Part shown: piece by piece, positions 27,901 through 42,900 of the stretch
Layout: each line of letters opens with the position of its first letter
Position numbering within the stretch: position 1 is the first letter of the stretch
Origin: Mytilus galloprovincialis
Taxonomy: Eukaryota; Mollusca; Bivalvia; Mytilida; Mytilidae
DNA length: 64,000 nucleotides
Assembly (NCBI RefSeq): GCF_965363235.1
Contig: NC_134845.1
Coordinates: 11,036,101 to 11,100,100, forward strand
Reading direction: 5' to 3'
Made by a program: the position numbers and the translations under genes
Notes under the pieces: model-generated
Told to the model about the DNA's origin: nothing
Database searches by the model: none
What the model saw: the letters and a program-made list of their open reading frames with translations, nothing else

Positions 27901-30900
27901 GAACAAGTGCTTGCAAAGGTTAAAACAAAACTCATCTAAGATATAAGGCTAATAATTTCGTAATCAAGACTTACATTTCGTCTCCAGAGAAGACTCATCA
28001 GTGACGTTGGAATTAAAAAAATCGTTTATTCAAGTTCAAATCAAGAACGAAGTTGAATAGCATAGTGTCTTTTTTTTATGCAATTTGTTGTTGCAAACCC
28101 CTTCCCCGATAAATCAATGTGCTAAATAATCTCATCATAGAAACCAGGATCGAAATTTTATATTTGCGCCGCAAGACGCGCATTTCGTCATTGAAGCTCG
28201 AAACAAAAAATGTAAGAGGCCAAATAAAGTACGGAAGTTGAAGAACATTGAGGACTAACAATTCCTTGAAATATTGCCAAATACTGCTAAGGTATTCATT
28301 CCTGGGGGTAGAAAGGCCTAAGTATTTCCAAAATTCAAAGTTTACCTGAGTTTTCATCTGTAGTTGGTTTGTGTGGAGCGTCTAAATTTTGTGTACAATT
28401 AGTGTTCTGCTCTGTTGCTCCTAAAATCAAAAAATATAATTTTAATTGTATGCAAATTCCTGACAGCCATTTCATAATAGTTTCAAGACAACATACGTTT
28501 AATTCAATAGTTATTGTATAGTTATTCAGCAGTGTAAAAGGGATTTCCTTTACCTAGTTTGTTTTTGCTGTGACTTCCTATATAATGCATTGACTGAACT
28601 ATAGAAGTTAAGTGCAACTGTAATAAGTGAATAAATCAATCAATCAATCAATCAAATCATCAATCTATCAATTTATCAAATTGATTATTTAAGTAGAAAA
28701 TCTAACGATTAACCACAGTCATTATGTTTTTCCTTGATAGAGGGTTGCTGCTCGCAAGGAGATATTAAACCAAGAGTTCCAAATGGTGAAGTTGAAATAA
28801 TTCCTTCTTAATTTGTTTACCACCATTTTCTACATTTGAAAATGCCTGTACCAAGTCAGGAATATGACAGTTCTTGTCCATTCGTTTTTGATGCGTTTTG
28901 TTATTTGATTTTGCCATGTGATTATGGACTTTCCCAATTGATCTTCCTCTAAGTTCAGTATTTTTGTGATTTTACTTTTTACATGTGACATCAAGAGTTA
29001 GTTGGCTGTTATGGAATATTAATTTCACAGATGATAGCGGATGCCAACCCCGTCCCCGTTTCGAGAATGTGAACTACCTAACTAGACTTGTTACCGAATT
29101 TGTACTAACATGAACAACACGATTGGTGCAACATATGAAGCAGGATTTGCTTACCCTCCCGGAGCACCTGATATAACCCCACGTTTTGGTCGGGTTTTTG
29201 TTGCTAAGTCTAGTTTTCGATGTTGTGTTTTGTGTAATTTGTTTGTGTGTTTATATTTTTATTTTATAGCTATGGCGTTGTCAATTTATTTTCGATTTAT
29301 CAGTTTGAATGTGCCTCTGGTATTTAAGTCCCTCTTGTTGACATTGTTTTAGGAAATTAAGACCTCATTCAAACGACAAGAATAAACAATGATATATGTT
29401 TATAATTTCATTTTATGTAATAATGCTGTATTTTAGTTTGATAACAGAATGGTAATCTTCACAATTGTTCTATATATTGAGATTTTCTTTTCTCTGCATG
29501 TACATTCAATGACGTCATTATTAAAACTCTATTGAAAGACAACGTCATAAATCAGGTGATATACGGCCAGTGACTCTTCTTTAGAAACAAGTATATCGCA
29601 AGGCAGTTTGACTATGCACAGCTGCAGTATATAAAAAATCATACGGTCAAGCAGAAACTCAATAATACCTCGTCACAGTAATGATTCTAAGGTCATCAAA
29701 TACAAAGAACTAACAGCTCTGGAAATTTGTTTACCCGTAAACCGTTACATTTGGCAAAAACCCCTGGTAAGCATAATATATTTGTTTACACCTCCTCACA
29801 AATTGATTCCTACTTAAGAATTTTTAATTTTCACTACACAACGGTTACATATGCGACACATATCAATGTGATAATAAAATAAGGAATCTGACTGGTATAG
29901 TTGCAAGAATATGAATTTTTTTTATAAACTTAAATAATTATCAACAGATAAATAGATATTTTACCTTTTTGTATGTCAGTTGTAATTTGATTTTCCATGT
30001 CAATATCATGTGTATAATCGTTTTTTGATGTGTTTGCTGAAATTTATGAAATCGTCTTTTACTTTACGAATTTTCGTGATAGTAATAAAAGGAATCATCT
30101 AACGTTTTACCACATTTTCTTATTGTTATTTCAATAAAACAGATAAAAGAATTAGTAGGTAGCATCTGTTTTGTTTTACAACTTTTGTTTATGTCACATT
30201 TTTTGAACCCTCTATATCATTTGCTGAGACTTTTTAAATACTAGCATGGACTATACTATGGTTAGAAGTGAACGTTTACTCGTCTTGGAAATTATCACAT
30301 GTGACATTATGCCTATATTCAAATCTTATCTTTTTAGCATATACAAAAGCTAGTGTATAAAAAATGCAAGCATTTATGTTAAATAATAACCCATCAATTT
30401 CATTATAAAATACAAATATGTTGACGGAAAACGTAAATTTAGCTTTCACTGCTAACAGTCATGTACCATACATATTTGCTTACACGTTACTTTCTTAGCA
30501 TCTTTTTTAACATTCATAAGTAGTTTGTCAAATGACCAATTTTCTTTTAGCTGTTCTTTAACGTCTGCAATTGAACGAATTGAACACAAAACGAAAATAA
30601 AAAGTAAGGCTCTTCCTGATGGCCATTTACTTGCTGCTTGTAGACTTAGATGGTACATAATGGTCATCAAATTTTCATTGTAGACTTAACCACTAAGTTC
30701 GCTAGAGATTAAGTGTTAGCAATTTAGAAAGAGCTGTCATTCAGAATTTGTGCGGATCTAACAGGATAACGTTGTTTGAAAGGACATTGATGTTATTTGA
30801 AGGAAAATTCCAGTCGTCGGTTTAAAAAAAAACTTACGATCAATCTTAGTCGTAAATTGTTTTGTGCAACTGACTCCGGGTATACGGATTTGGTTTAACT

Positions 30901-33900
30901 TCCAAGTTGATGGAAAATATAATGTAGGTATGTTTGTCTTAAGATTAACTCATTGATAACTGTCGGATATAATGTTATGAACACACATAAACAAATATTA
31001 TTTTGAGCTTTGTCGGATGAGACAAAACAAATTGTTCATCGAGGTAACATTGTGTCTTTAAAGATTGATGCAGTATGTGTTTGCTACTGGTTATTTGTAA
31101 TTCTTGTTTGTATCAATGACCCCAAACCGATTACCCATATAATTAAAAAAAAAAGACTTCAATATTCCTAAATCCAGAACGCCTTGTTCATACAAATACG
31201 CCACTTATAATAAAAGGCATCTTCATAATTAATAAAGTCCGTGCATCTGACAATGACAATACAACTTTAACCAGGTTTTTAAATTTAATTTACCGTGACT
31301 AGGAATACTCAAGGCCAAATATTTGTAAGCTAGAGATGCATAAGTATCGAAACATAAACAGATTTACATTACCAAAATGGACACCGTTATTTTTTTCGTT
31401 TGAATTGTTTTACATTGTCATATCGGAGCCTTTTATAGCTGACTATGTGGTATGGGCTTTGCTCATTGTTGAAGACCGTACGGTGACCTATAGTTGTTAA
31501 TATCTGTGTCATTTTGGTCTCTTGTGGACAGTGGTCTTATTGGCAATCATAACACATCTTCTTTTTTATATATACATTGTATATACATGTTTCCCATAAT
31601 GTTTACTAGAGTAGCTTAACCAAGATGTATATACTGTATACAGAGAAAATAAACACATGTTTACTGTGTTTTTCGATTTTCTTTTCAGTGTTGACAATTT
31701 ACCTGTAGTGATCTTCAAATCATATGTCCGCTTAATCACTGCACCGAAAAAGGTTTTCAATACAAGTTCATATTTTCCAAAACTATATATATGAAAGTCA
31801 CATGTGATGAATGAGTCATTTACTGCAACATTCGTTGGTATACTTTTAATTCAGCGGCGTCGTTTGTCAAAAGCACAGTAACCATCACATTTTGTTTTCA
31901 TATTTATCGACTCGTGTTTATACATTTACAAGTGCAGATAAACTTGGATAAAAACGGTGAAGAAGATAAGGTGCCGTTTAAGACATTACAATTTCTTCAT
32001 TCTTATCCACATTTATTCGATACTATTCAATTATTAATTTTAGGAACCACTCCTTACAGTAAAATAAGATGTGATGTTTTATGCTTTCGTGGATATGTAA
32101 GTCGTTAACACCGCTTTTATTGATTTTGAACTTGGGGAATCAGATACAGAAAAATACAGGTGCACTCGATCTATCGTAAAGCACAAGAGTTTTTTTTTGT
32201 ATTCTATTTGAAAGTACTCGGTTCGGAGGATGTTTTATGTTTAGATTAAAAACCGATTTTCCCTAGATGAGGCGTTCATAGATTTTTTTAACTCTTTTTA
32301 GCGTAGGACCTGATCTGAGTCTAGATAAGTTTCATTCACATTCTCTCCCATCAAAGTGCTACAACAAACCTTTTTCAAATGTATGCACTAAAAAATCGAT
32401 ATGATGCCATGTTTTATCAAAATCCTATATACATGTGTGCGATTACTATTCTTTGTCTTCTAATTGTGTATTCTTCACCGAAATTATTTGATAAATTAGA
32501 TCTACTTCTGTGTTGATTGAATCGTTAATTGTATATTATATATTATAAATATCAGGTCAAAATAAAATGTTATTATTCAAAAATTGTCATATAAACAACT
32601 AAAAGATAAAAAAACGATGAATAAATCATATTTACATAAAGTTGTTCTAACTTTTTTCAAGAACGTAATGCAAAAAGGCGTCACATGCACGGACCGGACA
32701 AAGAGTAGCTAATCCCATCTTATGTCATATAAGGCTTATCGAATATGCACTCTCTTTGATAAGAGATAACATACCCATTTAAAGAGTAACATTAAAATGA
32801 ATCAAGACATACAGAACAAAGCACATCTGGCATCAACATATCGACCTAGAGTTGCTCACTTTCAATAGGACACAGATGAATAGTTGTCTCAACGGCTATC
32901 ATACATTAACTCTATATTTATATATATATATATATTGAGGCAGTCATACAAGTTAATATGTTAAGCTAGCAAGAGGAAATGCTTGTACTAAGCCAGGAAT
33001 ATGACAGTTGTTTTCCAATCGTTTGATGTGGATAGGCTATAAATTGTTTTCTTTCAAAATATTCCCTCATGTGTATCAAACTAGATATACTAGTAAATAC
33101 AAGTAAAGTAAATATAAGAAATCGCAGTGTGAATGATAGCTTTAAAAAAACGATCATTGTTTTTTTAATCTGTTTAAATATTTTTTTTACAGTTTGTTCT
33201 CATTGTTTGCCCCTACACCACTGTCTAGATTACGGTGGATGGGAGGTTGAGCATTCGCAAACATGTTTAAACCCAACACAATATGAATGTCACTGTCCCA
33301 AGTAACACGCTTATGAATAAAATGGCATTGCTTCCGGTCTCTCATATTTGTTTTTGTTAATTGCTTTGTTAAAAAAGCAGACCATTGATTTTTTCCATTG
33401 AAGACTGTCATCTTGTGAAGATTATCCTTTTATAATTTACTACACAGTAGGGATTTTGGTCATAGTAAAAGGGCCACAAGATGATTTCACCATCGCCATT
33501 CGAATGAAACGGTAAACAAACAACGTTAAATCATACATTCAAAATCTGACATACGTCGTTTGCGCTTGCGCGTACGTTTTTGTAGCATTAATTGAAAATT
33601 GATACAAATGGTTGACACTATCCAATCAAAACGAACGTTACAAACAATGTTGCTATTATAATGTAGAGATCCACACAACTAGTATTTCGATTACCAATAT
33701 TCACTCTAGAATGTGTATAAATTTGTTCATTTGTACTTCAGACTTCGTTAATAACTTCGTTAATAACATTCTTTTATTATCATCGTTGTAAAGCTTGTAT
33801 ACTTGCATATTTAAATTATTTCATGATAATTATCTGGAAAAATTTATCAAATTACAATGATAAAAGGGTAAAATATAACGAAAAGAACTACAGATTAGAA

Positions 33901-36900
33901 AAAAAAAGGTTTTCAACAGACATTAATTCAAGTTATGACGAAATTTAATGGCTTCATGGAGTACGACAATAAATTATTTTTAATGTCTTAATCATCACCA
34001 TTCTGTAAGTGATCGCCGCTAATTAAAGCTGTTGTTATATAATTTTATTTTCGATTTATGAGTTTGACTATTTCTCTGGTATCTTTAGCCCCTCTTTTAT
34101 ATTTTGTGTACCTTTCAATGTTTGAATACGCCTTTAACAATACTGTTATTTTGCCTGAAAATGATATATCGTATGCCTGTGTTTGGGTGTGGTGTTCTAA
34201 TGGAAGGTGGATAATTGCAAAACTTCGATATTGCATATTATATATGAGGGTTATTAAAAGCAATGGATAGATAATAAAAATAAAGAAGACGAATTTCATT
34301 AGAACTGTACAGGGAAAAAAAGCAGGATCAGTTATTTATAAGAGAACATTTGTTATATAGAATATAATGTGTTCTTAAAAAGTGTTTTTGTTGACTATAC
34401 AACTGTATCATAGTATACACTGTGTATTGAAATAAAATATATCAATGTACTAGATTTACCTGATTTGTAATCTGTAGTTGGTTCGTGTGGTTCGTCTAAA
34501 ATTTGTGTAAAGCTGGTGTTCTGCGATATAGCTTCTGGAACAAAGGAAATCTTTTTAATTTTATACAAATACATGGCAGTGATATAATAGTAGTTTAAAA
34601 AAAAGATCTTTTATTCAATAATTAATATACATGTATAGTTCTACATCTATGAAGATATAATTTAATTATGCTATGTAGTCTCTGTTGTAATTTCTTATTC
34701 TAATGCAAGGATTTAACTATAATTTGGTATACCTTTTCTTTTATCCATAATGAATATTGAAAGTCAATATACAAAACAAACTAAAGGAAATCGAAATAAC
34801 TCTAAACGATTATAGACCGGTTGCGTGGACACTAATTAGTTTCCCTGAACTACACAATATAAATGTTATAATAGGGAATAATAGACAATCGGGGGAAAGG
34901 CAACCGTTTTTACTTATGTTCCAATATATTATATTAATGATGAAGATGCAAATCAAGGTAAAACATAAAATCCGAGGAAATCGCATGTATTTAAAAAGGA
35001 GCGAGAACAAGTGCTTCGAAAGGATAAAACAAAACTCATCGAAGATATTTGGCTTTAAAAAAAATCCCCGTTTCAACATCAAGTTAAGAAAGAGTTGATG
35101 AGTATAGTGTCTCCTTCTTTAGCAATTTTTCGTTCCGCTTTCTCCGATATATCACTGTACTAAATCTACCTGCTTTTTCATCTGTAGTTGGTTCGTGTGG
35201 TTCGTCTAACAATTCCGTACAACTGGTGTTCTGCGATGTGGCTTCTGGAACCAAGGGGATCATTTTTAATTTGACGCAAGTACATTACAGTCATTACAGA
35301 TGTTTAATTTAATAATTATTATATCGTTTTTAATCTGTGAAGATGGAATTGTCTTATCCTAGTAATCTTTGATGTAATTTTCAAATCCAAGATATATTGG
35401 ATGTAATTATCTTATTCGAGTAGTCTTTGATGTAATGTTTAATTGTACTGTATAGATTGAACTTTAATATCAGGTTAACATAAATTGGTATGAATTAGAT
35501 GCAGCAGTAGTTTATCAAATGTTAAAATTTCATATATATATAACGGATATACAAAATCAACATACTAAATATCGGAAACTAGTTGCGTCGACCATTATTA
35601 GTGATATATACAATCACTTAACCTAATGTTTTGATATGGAATCGTACACAATCGGAAATAGAGGCAACAGTTTTAACCTATGTTCCAATATAATATATCG
35701 AGGATGAAGATACAAATCAAGGTAATACATAAAATTTGAAGGAATCGCACAATTCAAAAAGGAGCGAGAACAAGTGCTACGAAACAAACAAAACTCATCT
35801 AAGATATTAGGCATATAATTTTGTAAGCAAGACTTACATTTTGTCTACAGAAGACTCACCAGTGACGTTGGAATTAAATACAAATCGTTTGTTAAAGTTC
35901 AAATCAAGTACGAAGTTGAAGAGCATAGTGCCTTCTTTTATGCAATTTGTTGTTCAAAACCCCTTCCCCGATATATCAAGGTACTTAATAACCTCATCAT
36001 AGACACCAAGATGGAAATTTTAAAATTGCGCCAGACGCGCGTTTCGTCTACAAAACACTCACCAGTGACGCTCGAATAAAAAAAAATCAAAAGCCAAATG
36101 AAATACGAAGTAGAAGAGCACTGAGGACCAAAATTAAAAATAAATTGTCAAATATAGCTAAGGTAACATATTTCTGAGGTAGATGAGCTTTGTTTTTCGT
36201 TCATTTTTTTTTGGTACAAGAATAAAGCCGTTAGGTTTCTCTGAATTGTGTTACATTGTCATATCGGGGCCATTTATGGCTGACTATGCGGTATGGACTT
36301 TGCCCATTGTTGAAGGCCGTACGGTGACCTACAGTTGTTAATTTCTGTGTCATTTGGTCTCTTACGAAGAGTTGTCTCATTGGCAATCATACCCCATCTT
36401 CTTTTTATATTTAGTATTTCAAAAATTTAAAGTTTACCATAGTTTTCATAGGTAGTTGGTTTGTGTTGTTCGTCTAAATTTTGTGAATAATTAGTGTTCT
36501 GCTCTGTTGCTCCTGAAGTCAAAGAAATCATTTTAATCGTATATAAACTCATGACAGCAATTTAATAAAATGTTCAATAGAACATATGTTTAATTCATTA
36601 CATTTCGATTTATGAGTTTGAATGTCACTATGGTATTTACGTCCCTCTTCTATTGTTTAGAGAAATGAAGACCTTATCCAAACGACAAGCATAAACAGTG
36701 ATATATGTTTATAATTCCACTTCATGTAATAATACTGTATTTTTTTACTTTGGTGACAGCATGATAATTTTCACAAATATTCTATACATTGAGGTTTTCT
36801 TTTCTATGTCTGTACTTTCAATGACGTCATTAACAAAACTCTATTGAAAGACAACGTCGTAAATCAGGCGATATACGGTAGTGATTGTATATCAGAAAAG

Positions 36901-39900
36901 CTTATATTGTCAAGTCAGCTTGAATATGCACTGCTGCAGTATATTAAAAAATTAAAAAGCCAAACATAAACTCCATATTATACCGGATTACAGTACTGAT
37001 TCTGAGGTCATCAAATACAACGAACTAACAGCTCTTGGCCTTTGTTAACCTTTAAACCAGTAAGTTTGACAAAAAAAACCCTGGTAAGCATAATATATAT
37101 GTATACAAGTCCACCTCTTGACAATTGGTTCCTTTTTAAGAATTTTCAAAACTATCAATAAATTTGAATATTCCATGAAGAACAATCAGACTGTCAGGAG
37201 GACAATTAACTTTGTTTGATGGATACTTAAGTGCTGGTAAAAAATCAAACCCTAAAATGGATATTGCACTAACAAACTGATTGTCAAAATTAAACACAAA
37301 TAAGATGTTTAATGCTACATATCATGCATATGTATTAAGAACTCCGCGCTTTTAAAAGTAATTTTCAGTTGCTTACACAATCCTTACTTTTCACCGGTAA
37401 AGAAAACTGTCTGGCCAACAATGTTTTATGTTATGTGTAGGTACTTTCCTGATATAAACACGCTTTAAACTGACAATGATATATTGTATACTTGTATTTG
37501 GTATTGCATACGCTATATGGGTGAAATTTAAGTTGATAGTGAGATAATCAGAATCAAGAATTTGAATAACTTTAGACCCATATTGTAAAGAAGCCGGAAT
37601 CGATAATTTATTAGAGAGTATTTATGACATGTGATGTAATGTGATTTTTCAGGATAATTGTTGTCTACAAAACGGTCCCGTATGAGTCAAATATAAATGT
37701 AGCATTTTGTTACTGTTACATGATAATAACACGATGAATATGACTTGTATAGTTGCAAAAATAGGAATGTATAATAATAGAATAATAAATCGAAAAATTC
37801 AAGAAGAGAACAAAAAATCAACGTGTGACCAAACAACACATTGATACACGAATACGCGTAACTCATGAGTTATTATCAGTGTTACTCGGTCACGAGTTGA
37901 ATACTTTTCGATATTGAATTCTTTGATTAGTTTTTTTATTATTACATTGGCAAATCGTTTGTTTATGAAATTAAAGTAAAAAGTGTAAGGAACTATATCT
38001 TTTTCTACACATTCACAATTTGTCTTGATCCGACATCTTGACAACGCCTATTGTTGTGTGACGTGAGAGGAGTTTAATAACCACGTTTATTTCACATGTG
38101 AACTTATCGGATTTTATTTCACTGGGAAATCAATGTAATTCATTGCAACCAATATATATTTATGTGCGGTTCGCGTATGATTTTTAAGGTATGTAATTTA
38201 TTCTATTGTGTTTAACAATAGTTGTAAACCGGTTTTGGTGGTCAGTATATTATAAAATTTTGCACGAGATTTAACTATCGAATTTGGGCAGTGACCATTG
38301 TCGTACGCTTTTTTTTGTATTGAAGTTTAATTTTCATTGAGAATTTCTGTTTTTGTAATGGATTAAAGTTATATGTAAAGAATTAATGTGTTTTGTATAT
38401 ATTTTGTAGATGTTTGATTGTTGTCTTTTACTGATATTTTTGATCAAATTGAGATTGTGTGATGTTTATAAAGGATTTGTTTTCAAAATATGAACTGTTT
38501 ATTATGTTTGATAAAATCTTGTGATCTCTGGATCTTGTTATTAAATTGAGATGGTCATTGCGCCTAACAGTACCTAAATATGTATTTAGTTTTCTATTAT
38601 TCAGTTATCGTTTAAAGGTACATATCTGATTGTGCTCAGATATGTATTATATACAATAAGAGAGATTTATCACGTTAATACTTTATGTTCGTTTGAACAC
38701 AGTGAATTTAGAACATCAGTAATAATTATAACCAGAATAAAAAAATCTTTTACCTTCTTGTTTGTCGGTAGTTCTTTTATTTTCTTGGTCGTTATCATGG
38801 GGACAATCTATTTTTGCTTCGTTTGCTGAAATTTATGAAATCGTTTTTTATTTTACCAAAGCTCCTGATAGTAATAAAAATATTATTGCTCTGAAATGAA
38901 GGTAATAATTTTAAATTTTAAGCAAATTTCTTATCGCCACTTAATAGCTATTTCAGTAAAATAGATGTTTAGATAAGTTGCAGAGACTACATACTTGCAT
39001 GGCCTGTACTATGATTCGACGTAATCTTATACTTGTCGTAGGTATAAGAGGGGAATACGGGTTACGTCAACGGGAATCACCATTTCTGCAATGCATCGTC
39101 CGTCAAGGAAATCAACACTCAATTAAAATACTTTGGATTCGCTAATTGTCACGGGTACCAATTGTAATTTTCGTGAATTGAGGGACAATTGTTTGACATT
39201 TGTTTTTAAGGATTTGCCAAATTCTGCAAGTCTATTACTTTATCCTCTTCTTTTAATCACATTATTGAAAAATAATAAACCCTTCAATTTTCAGTGTCAA
39301 AAGGTTGAAAGATAAGATAGAGTTTCTTCTTGTCTGATCCTTATGCTGTGAGCATGAACACGACGGGTGCCACATGTGGAGCACGATCTGCCTACTCTTG
39401 CGGAGCGCCTGAGATCATCCCCAGTTTTTGATGGGGTTTGTGTTGCTTAGACTTTAGTTTTCTGTATGTGTCTTGTGTCCTATTATTTGCCTGTTTTTCA
39501 TTTTCTTTTTCAGTCATGGCGTTGTCAGTTTATTTTCAATCTATGAGTTGGACTGTCCCTCTGGTATATATCGCCCCTTATCGTTAATACCGCACACTTG
39601 ACGTTTACTATGTACCGCGCTTTATGTAACGTCACGTCTCTTTGAAGTATTACTATGCTTTTTAATACATCTATCAAATAGTCAAGACGTCTTTTATTTC
39701 TATCACCCACTTTATGATACCCCTCTTCCGTGTTGAATAAAAACCTATCAATGTCATGATACAATTCATGCATGTTGATGCATACCTTAAATATAGCTTT
39801 AACAGCTAACAGTAATGTACCATTCATGTTTGCTTACCCACTGCGTTCTTAGCATCTTTTTCAACATTCATAAGAAGCTTATCAAATGACCAATGTTCTC

Positions 39901-42900
39901 TAACCTGTTCTTGACCGGCTGAAATTGAAAGAATTGAACAAAGTTCCTTAACGAAATGTATTACCCTTCCTGTTTAAGAAGACCAATTTCCTGCTGCGTG
40001 AAGATTTGATTAATAGTTATTAATTTCTCATTGTAGACTTATATGGTTTGATTTTACACTATTGTTTCATGTATGGATGAAGGTTGGTACCTATTAAAAC
40101 GTTCAAACCCGCTGCATTTGTTTGACGCTGTCTCAAGTCAAGAACCTGATGTTCAGTATTTGCCGTTTGTTGACGTGGTTCAGAAATGGTTCTTGTTTCT
40201 CTTTTCTAATATATAGATAGGACCTTTGCTTTTTCAGTTTGCACGGTTTTACACTAGTCAAAAAAAATATTGTTTGGGGCATTGTCGGATGGGTCAAAAC
40301 ATATGGTTCTTGGATGTAACGGGGTGTCTTTTAAGATTCATGCAGTATAAGTATGAGCCTGGTTAATATTTTTAATTCTCGTTTGTATCAATGAACCCAA
40401 ACCGGTAACCGATTTAATTGATTTTTTGTCAGTATTCCAGAACGCCATATACATAAAATCCGCCACTTATAGTATAAGAAGTCTTCATAATTATTCAAAT
40501 ACGTTTATCTTACAATTACAATACCACTTTGACCAGCGTTCTTCTTGAATTTAACTTGACCAGGAATACTCAAAGCCGAATATGTTTAAGCCAGAGATAT
40601 ATAAGAATCGAAACATAAGCAGATCTATATAACCAAAATGAACGTACATTGTATATAAATGTGGGCCACAATTCTTACTATAGTAGCTTATATTAACAAA
40701 GTTATATATGCTGTGTACGAAGACAATAAACACATTCTAACTGTGTCTTCCTATTTGCTTTTCAGTGTTAATTATTTACCTGAAGGGATCTTCAAATCAA
40801 TTGTCCGCTTAATCACTGCTCCGAACAAGGTTTTTATTACAAGTTCATATTTTCCAGAACAACATATAGGAAAGTCACATGTGATAAATGATTCATTTAC
40901 TGCAACATTCGTTGGTTTACTGTTAATTTCATCGGTGTCGTTTGGTTTGAAGATAAGGTCTATATCAATTATCTCCGGCACATCAAATATGAATTTCAGT
41001 ATTGTTTTTTCTTCATTATCAATCGTTTTCCTGTCTAAACTGTGAGAAATTTCCGGCTTATCTGAAAGTATAATATTTGTGATTTAAATTAAAACAAGTG
41101 CATCACACTATTCCTTAATTAGATATATTGAATACTACGACTTCTTGCCCTTTTTACATTGGTCAAATCTCAAGTAAACATTATTTGTATAGGTTTGGAA
41201 TACAAATTTACCTGGATCAGTTATAAACTGATCAAATTTTAAGATTTAATTCTTCAGTAACAAATATCCATCAATATTGCAGTTTAAAAAAAACAAAACA
41301 GGAAAAACAAGTGAAACTGCGAGTTACTGCTCACTGATGATACCCCGCCGCAAGTGGATAATTTCAATAGTGTGAAAATATGGAAGTAATTAGGAAACAG
41401 GAAGTTGTTGAGTGATGAATCTGAAAACGCATCACACGGTAAAAGCTATCTTGTATAAATCCTGAAACCAAATTTCAGAAATCCTTGTATTGTTCCTGAG
41501 AAAAATGTGACGAACATTTTCAACTTGGTTATCATGTGTAAAATAATACAAGTGTTCGGTAAACAGGAAGTTGTCGAGTGAATCTGAAAATGCATCACAC
41601 GGTATAGCTGACTTGTATAAAACCTGAAACCAAATTTAAGAAATACTTGTTTGTAGTTCCTGTTAAAATGTGATTAAAATTTTCAACTTGGCTATCATGT
41701 GTAAAATCATACAAGTGTTCGTGAAACCGGAAGTTTTCGAGTGATGAATCTGAAAACGCATCACACGATATAGCAGACTTATATAAACCTTGAAACCAAA
41801 TTTCAGAAATACTTGTATTGTAGTTCCTGAGAAAAATGTGACGAAAAATATTCATGGGACGGACTGACTGATGGACTGATGGACGGACTGACGGACAGAC
41901 AGACAGAGGTAAAACAGTAAAACCCCCTTTTTCAAAGCGGGGGTATAAAAATCGATATGATGCCATGTTTTATTAAAATATCTCGTACATGTGTACAATT
42001 ACAGTTCTACGTCTTCAAATTTTGCATTCTTCATCAAAATTAATTGATAAATTAGATTTACTTCTGTGTTGATTGAATCGTTAATTGTATATTATATTTG
42101 TAGGACTCAAATCTATGGCGGATTCCAAATCTATGGCAGATTCCTAATCTATGGCAAATGTGACGTTACAAACGCCAAAAAACTCAAATCTATGGTAGAT
42201 TTTTGTTTTCCCCAAATCTATGGCAGATCTTTGAAATGCGTCACAATTGAATAACGCCATATTAAATCGTCGCCCCTGCAAACGTTGGCAGAACCCATTT
42301 GAACACCATTCCAGATATAGGCATTTCCCTCGACAACAATTTGCGGATAGTCTCAAGGAAGATGTGACCTATTACTAGTATCCGGAAGGCAGGCGAAATG
42401 TGCTGTACCGCCCAACGCCCGCGATGAACAACAGCACCGCTTTTTCATCGAATTTTTAGAGAAAGGAGTTATAGAAAACATTTTAGTTTTACTGTCTACC
42501 GCCGGCAAAGTTTATAAAGTGAAAGATAAAAAAACGGATATCAATTTAATTTAAATCGTCTTTAAATAAAAAAAAAAAGATGCATTAACGAAGAAATAAA
42601 TATTACATGTACTTGAAAATTGAAACTGTTCACTTTTATTTATCATTTCTGTTTTATAAAAAAAAATACCTTCTTGTTTGTTAAGAGACTAATAGACTAA
42701 TTGGTTTAATGAATGGGTTAAACAGATACCATGCAAAGATTAGATTAAGGGGCACATCATTTCAATCTTGAAGTCTGTATTAAGGTATTTTGAATTCATC
42801 ATTCACGTTTTATTTTTACCATTACGATTTGGTTGACCATTATGGAATGTTTATTTCACAAATGTTTATAGACATGCTACCGTTGTCGTACATGTCCATT

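Larger units (their letters stand above)
24961..34040 (-). repeat. tandem duplication, downstream unit (exons and introns)
   Basis: This ~9-kb unit matches 34.1-47.46 kb in the same order. Anchors: 24,961 with 34,109; exon 25,552 with 34,460; 26,213 with 35,170; 28,346 with 36,438; 29,511 with 36,825; 29,965 with 38,754; 30,484 with 39,838; 31,703 with 40,780; 32,393 with 41,947; 32.6-32.9 with 44.05-44.4; 33.78-34.04 with 47.18-47.46 kb. Identity looks moderate, so the event is not recent. Confidence 0.75.

Noticed and set aside
41595..41966. 123-codon minus-strand frame with SVCPSVRPSV
   Set aside because: It is the translation of the GACGGACT microsatellite and the repeats of the same element.
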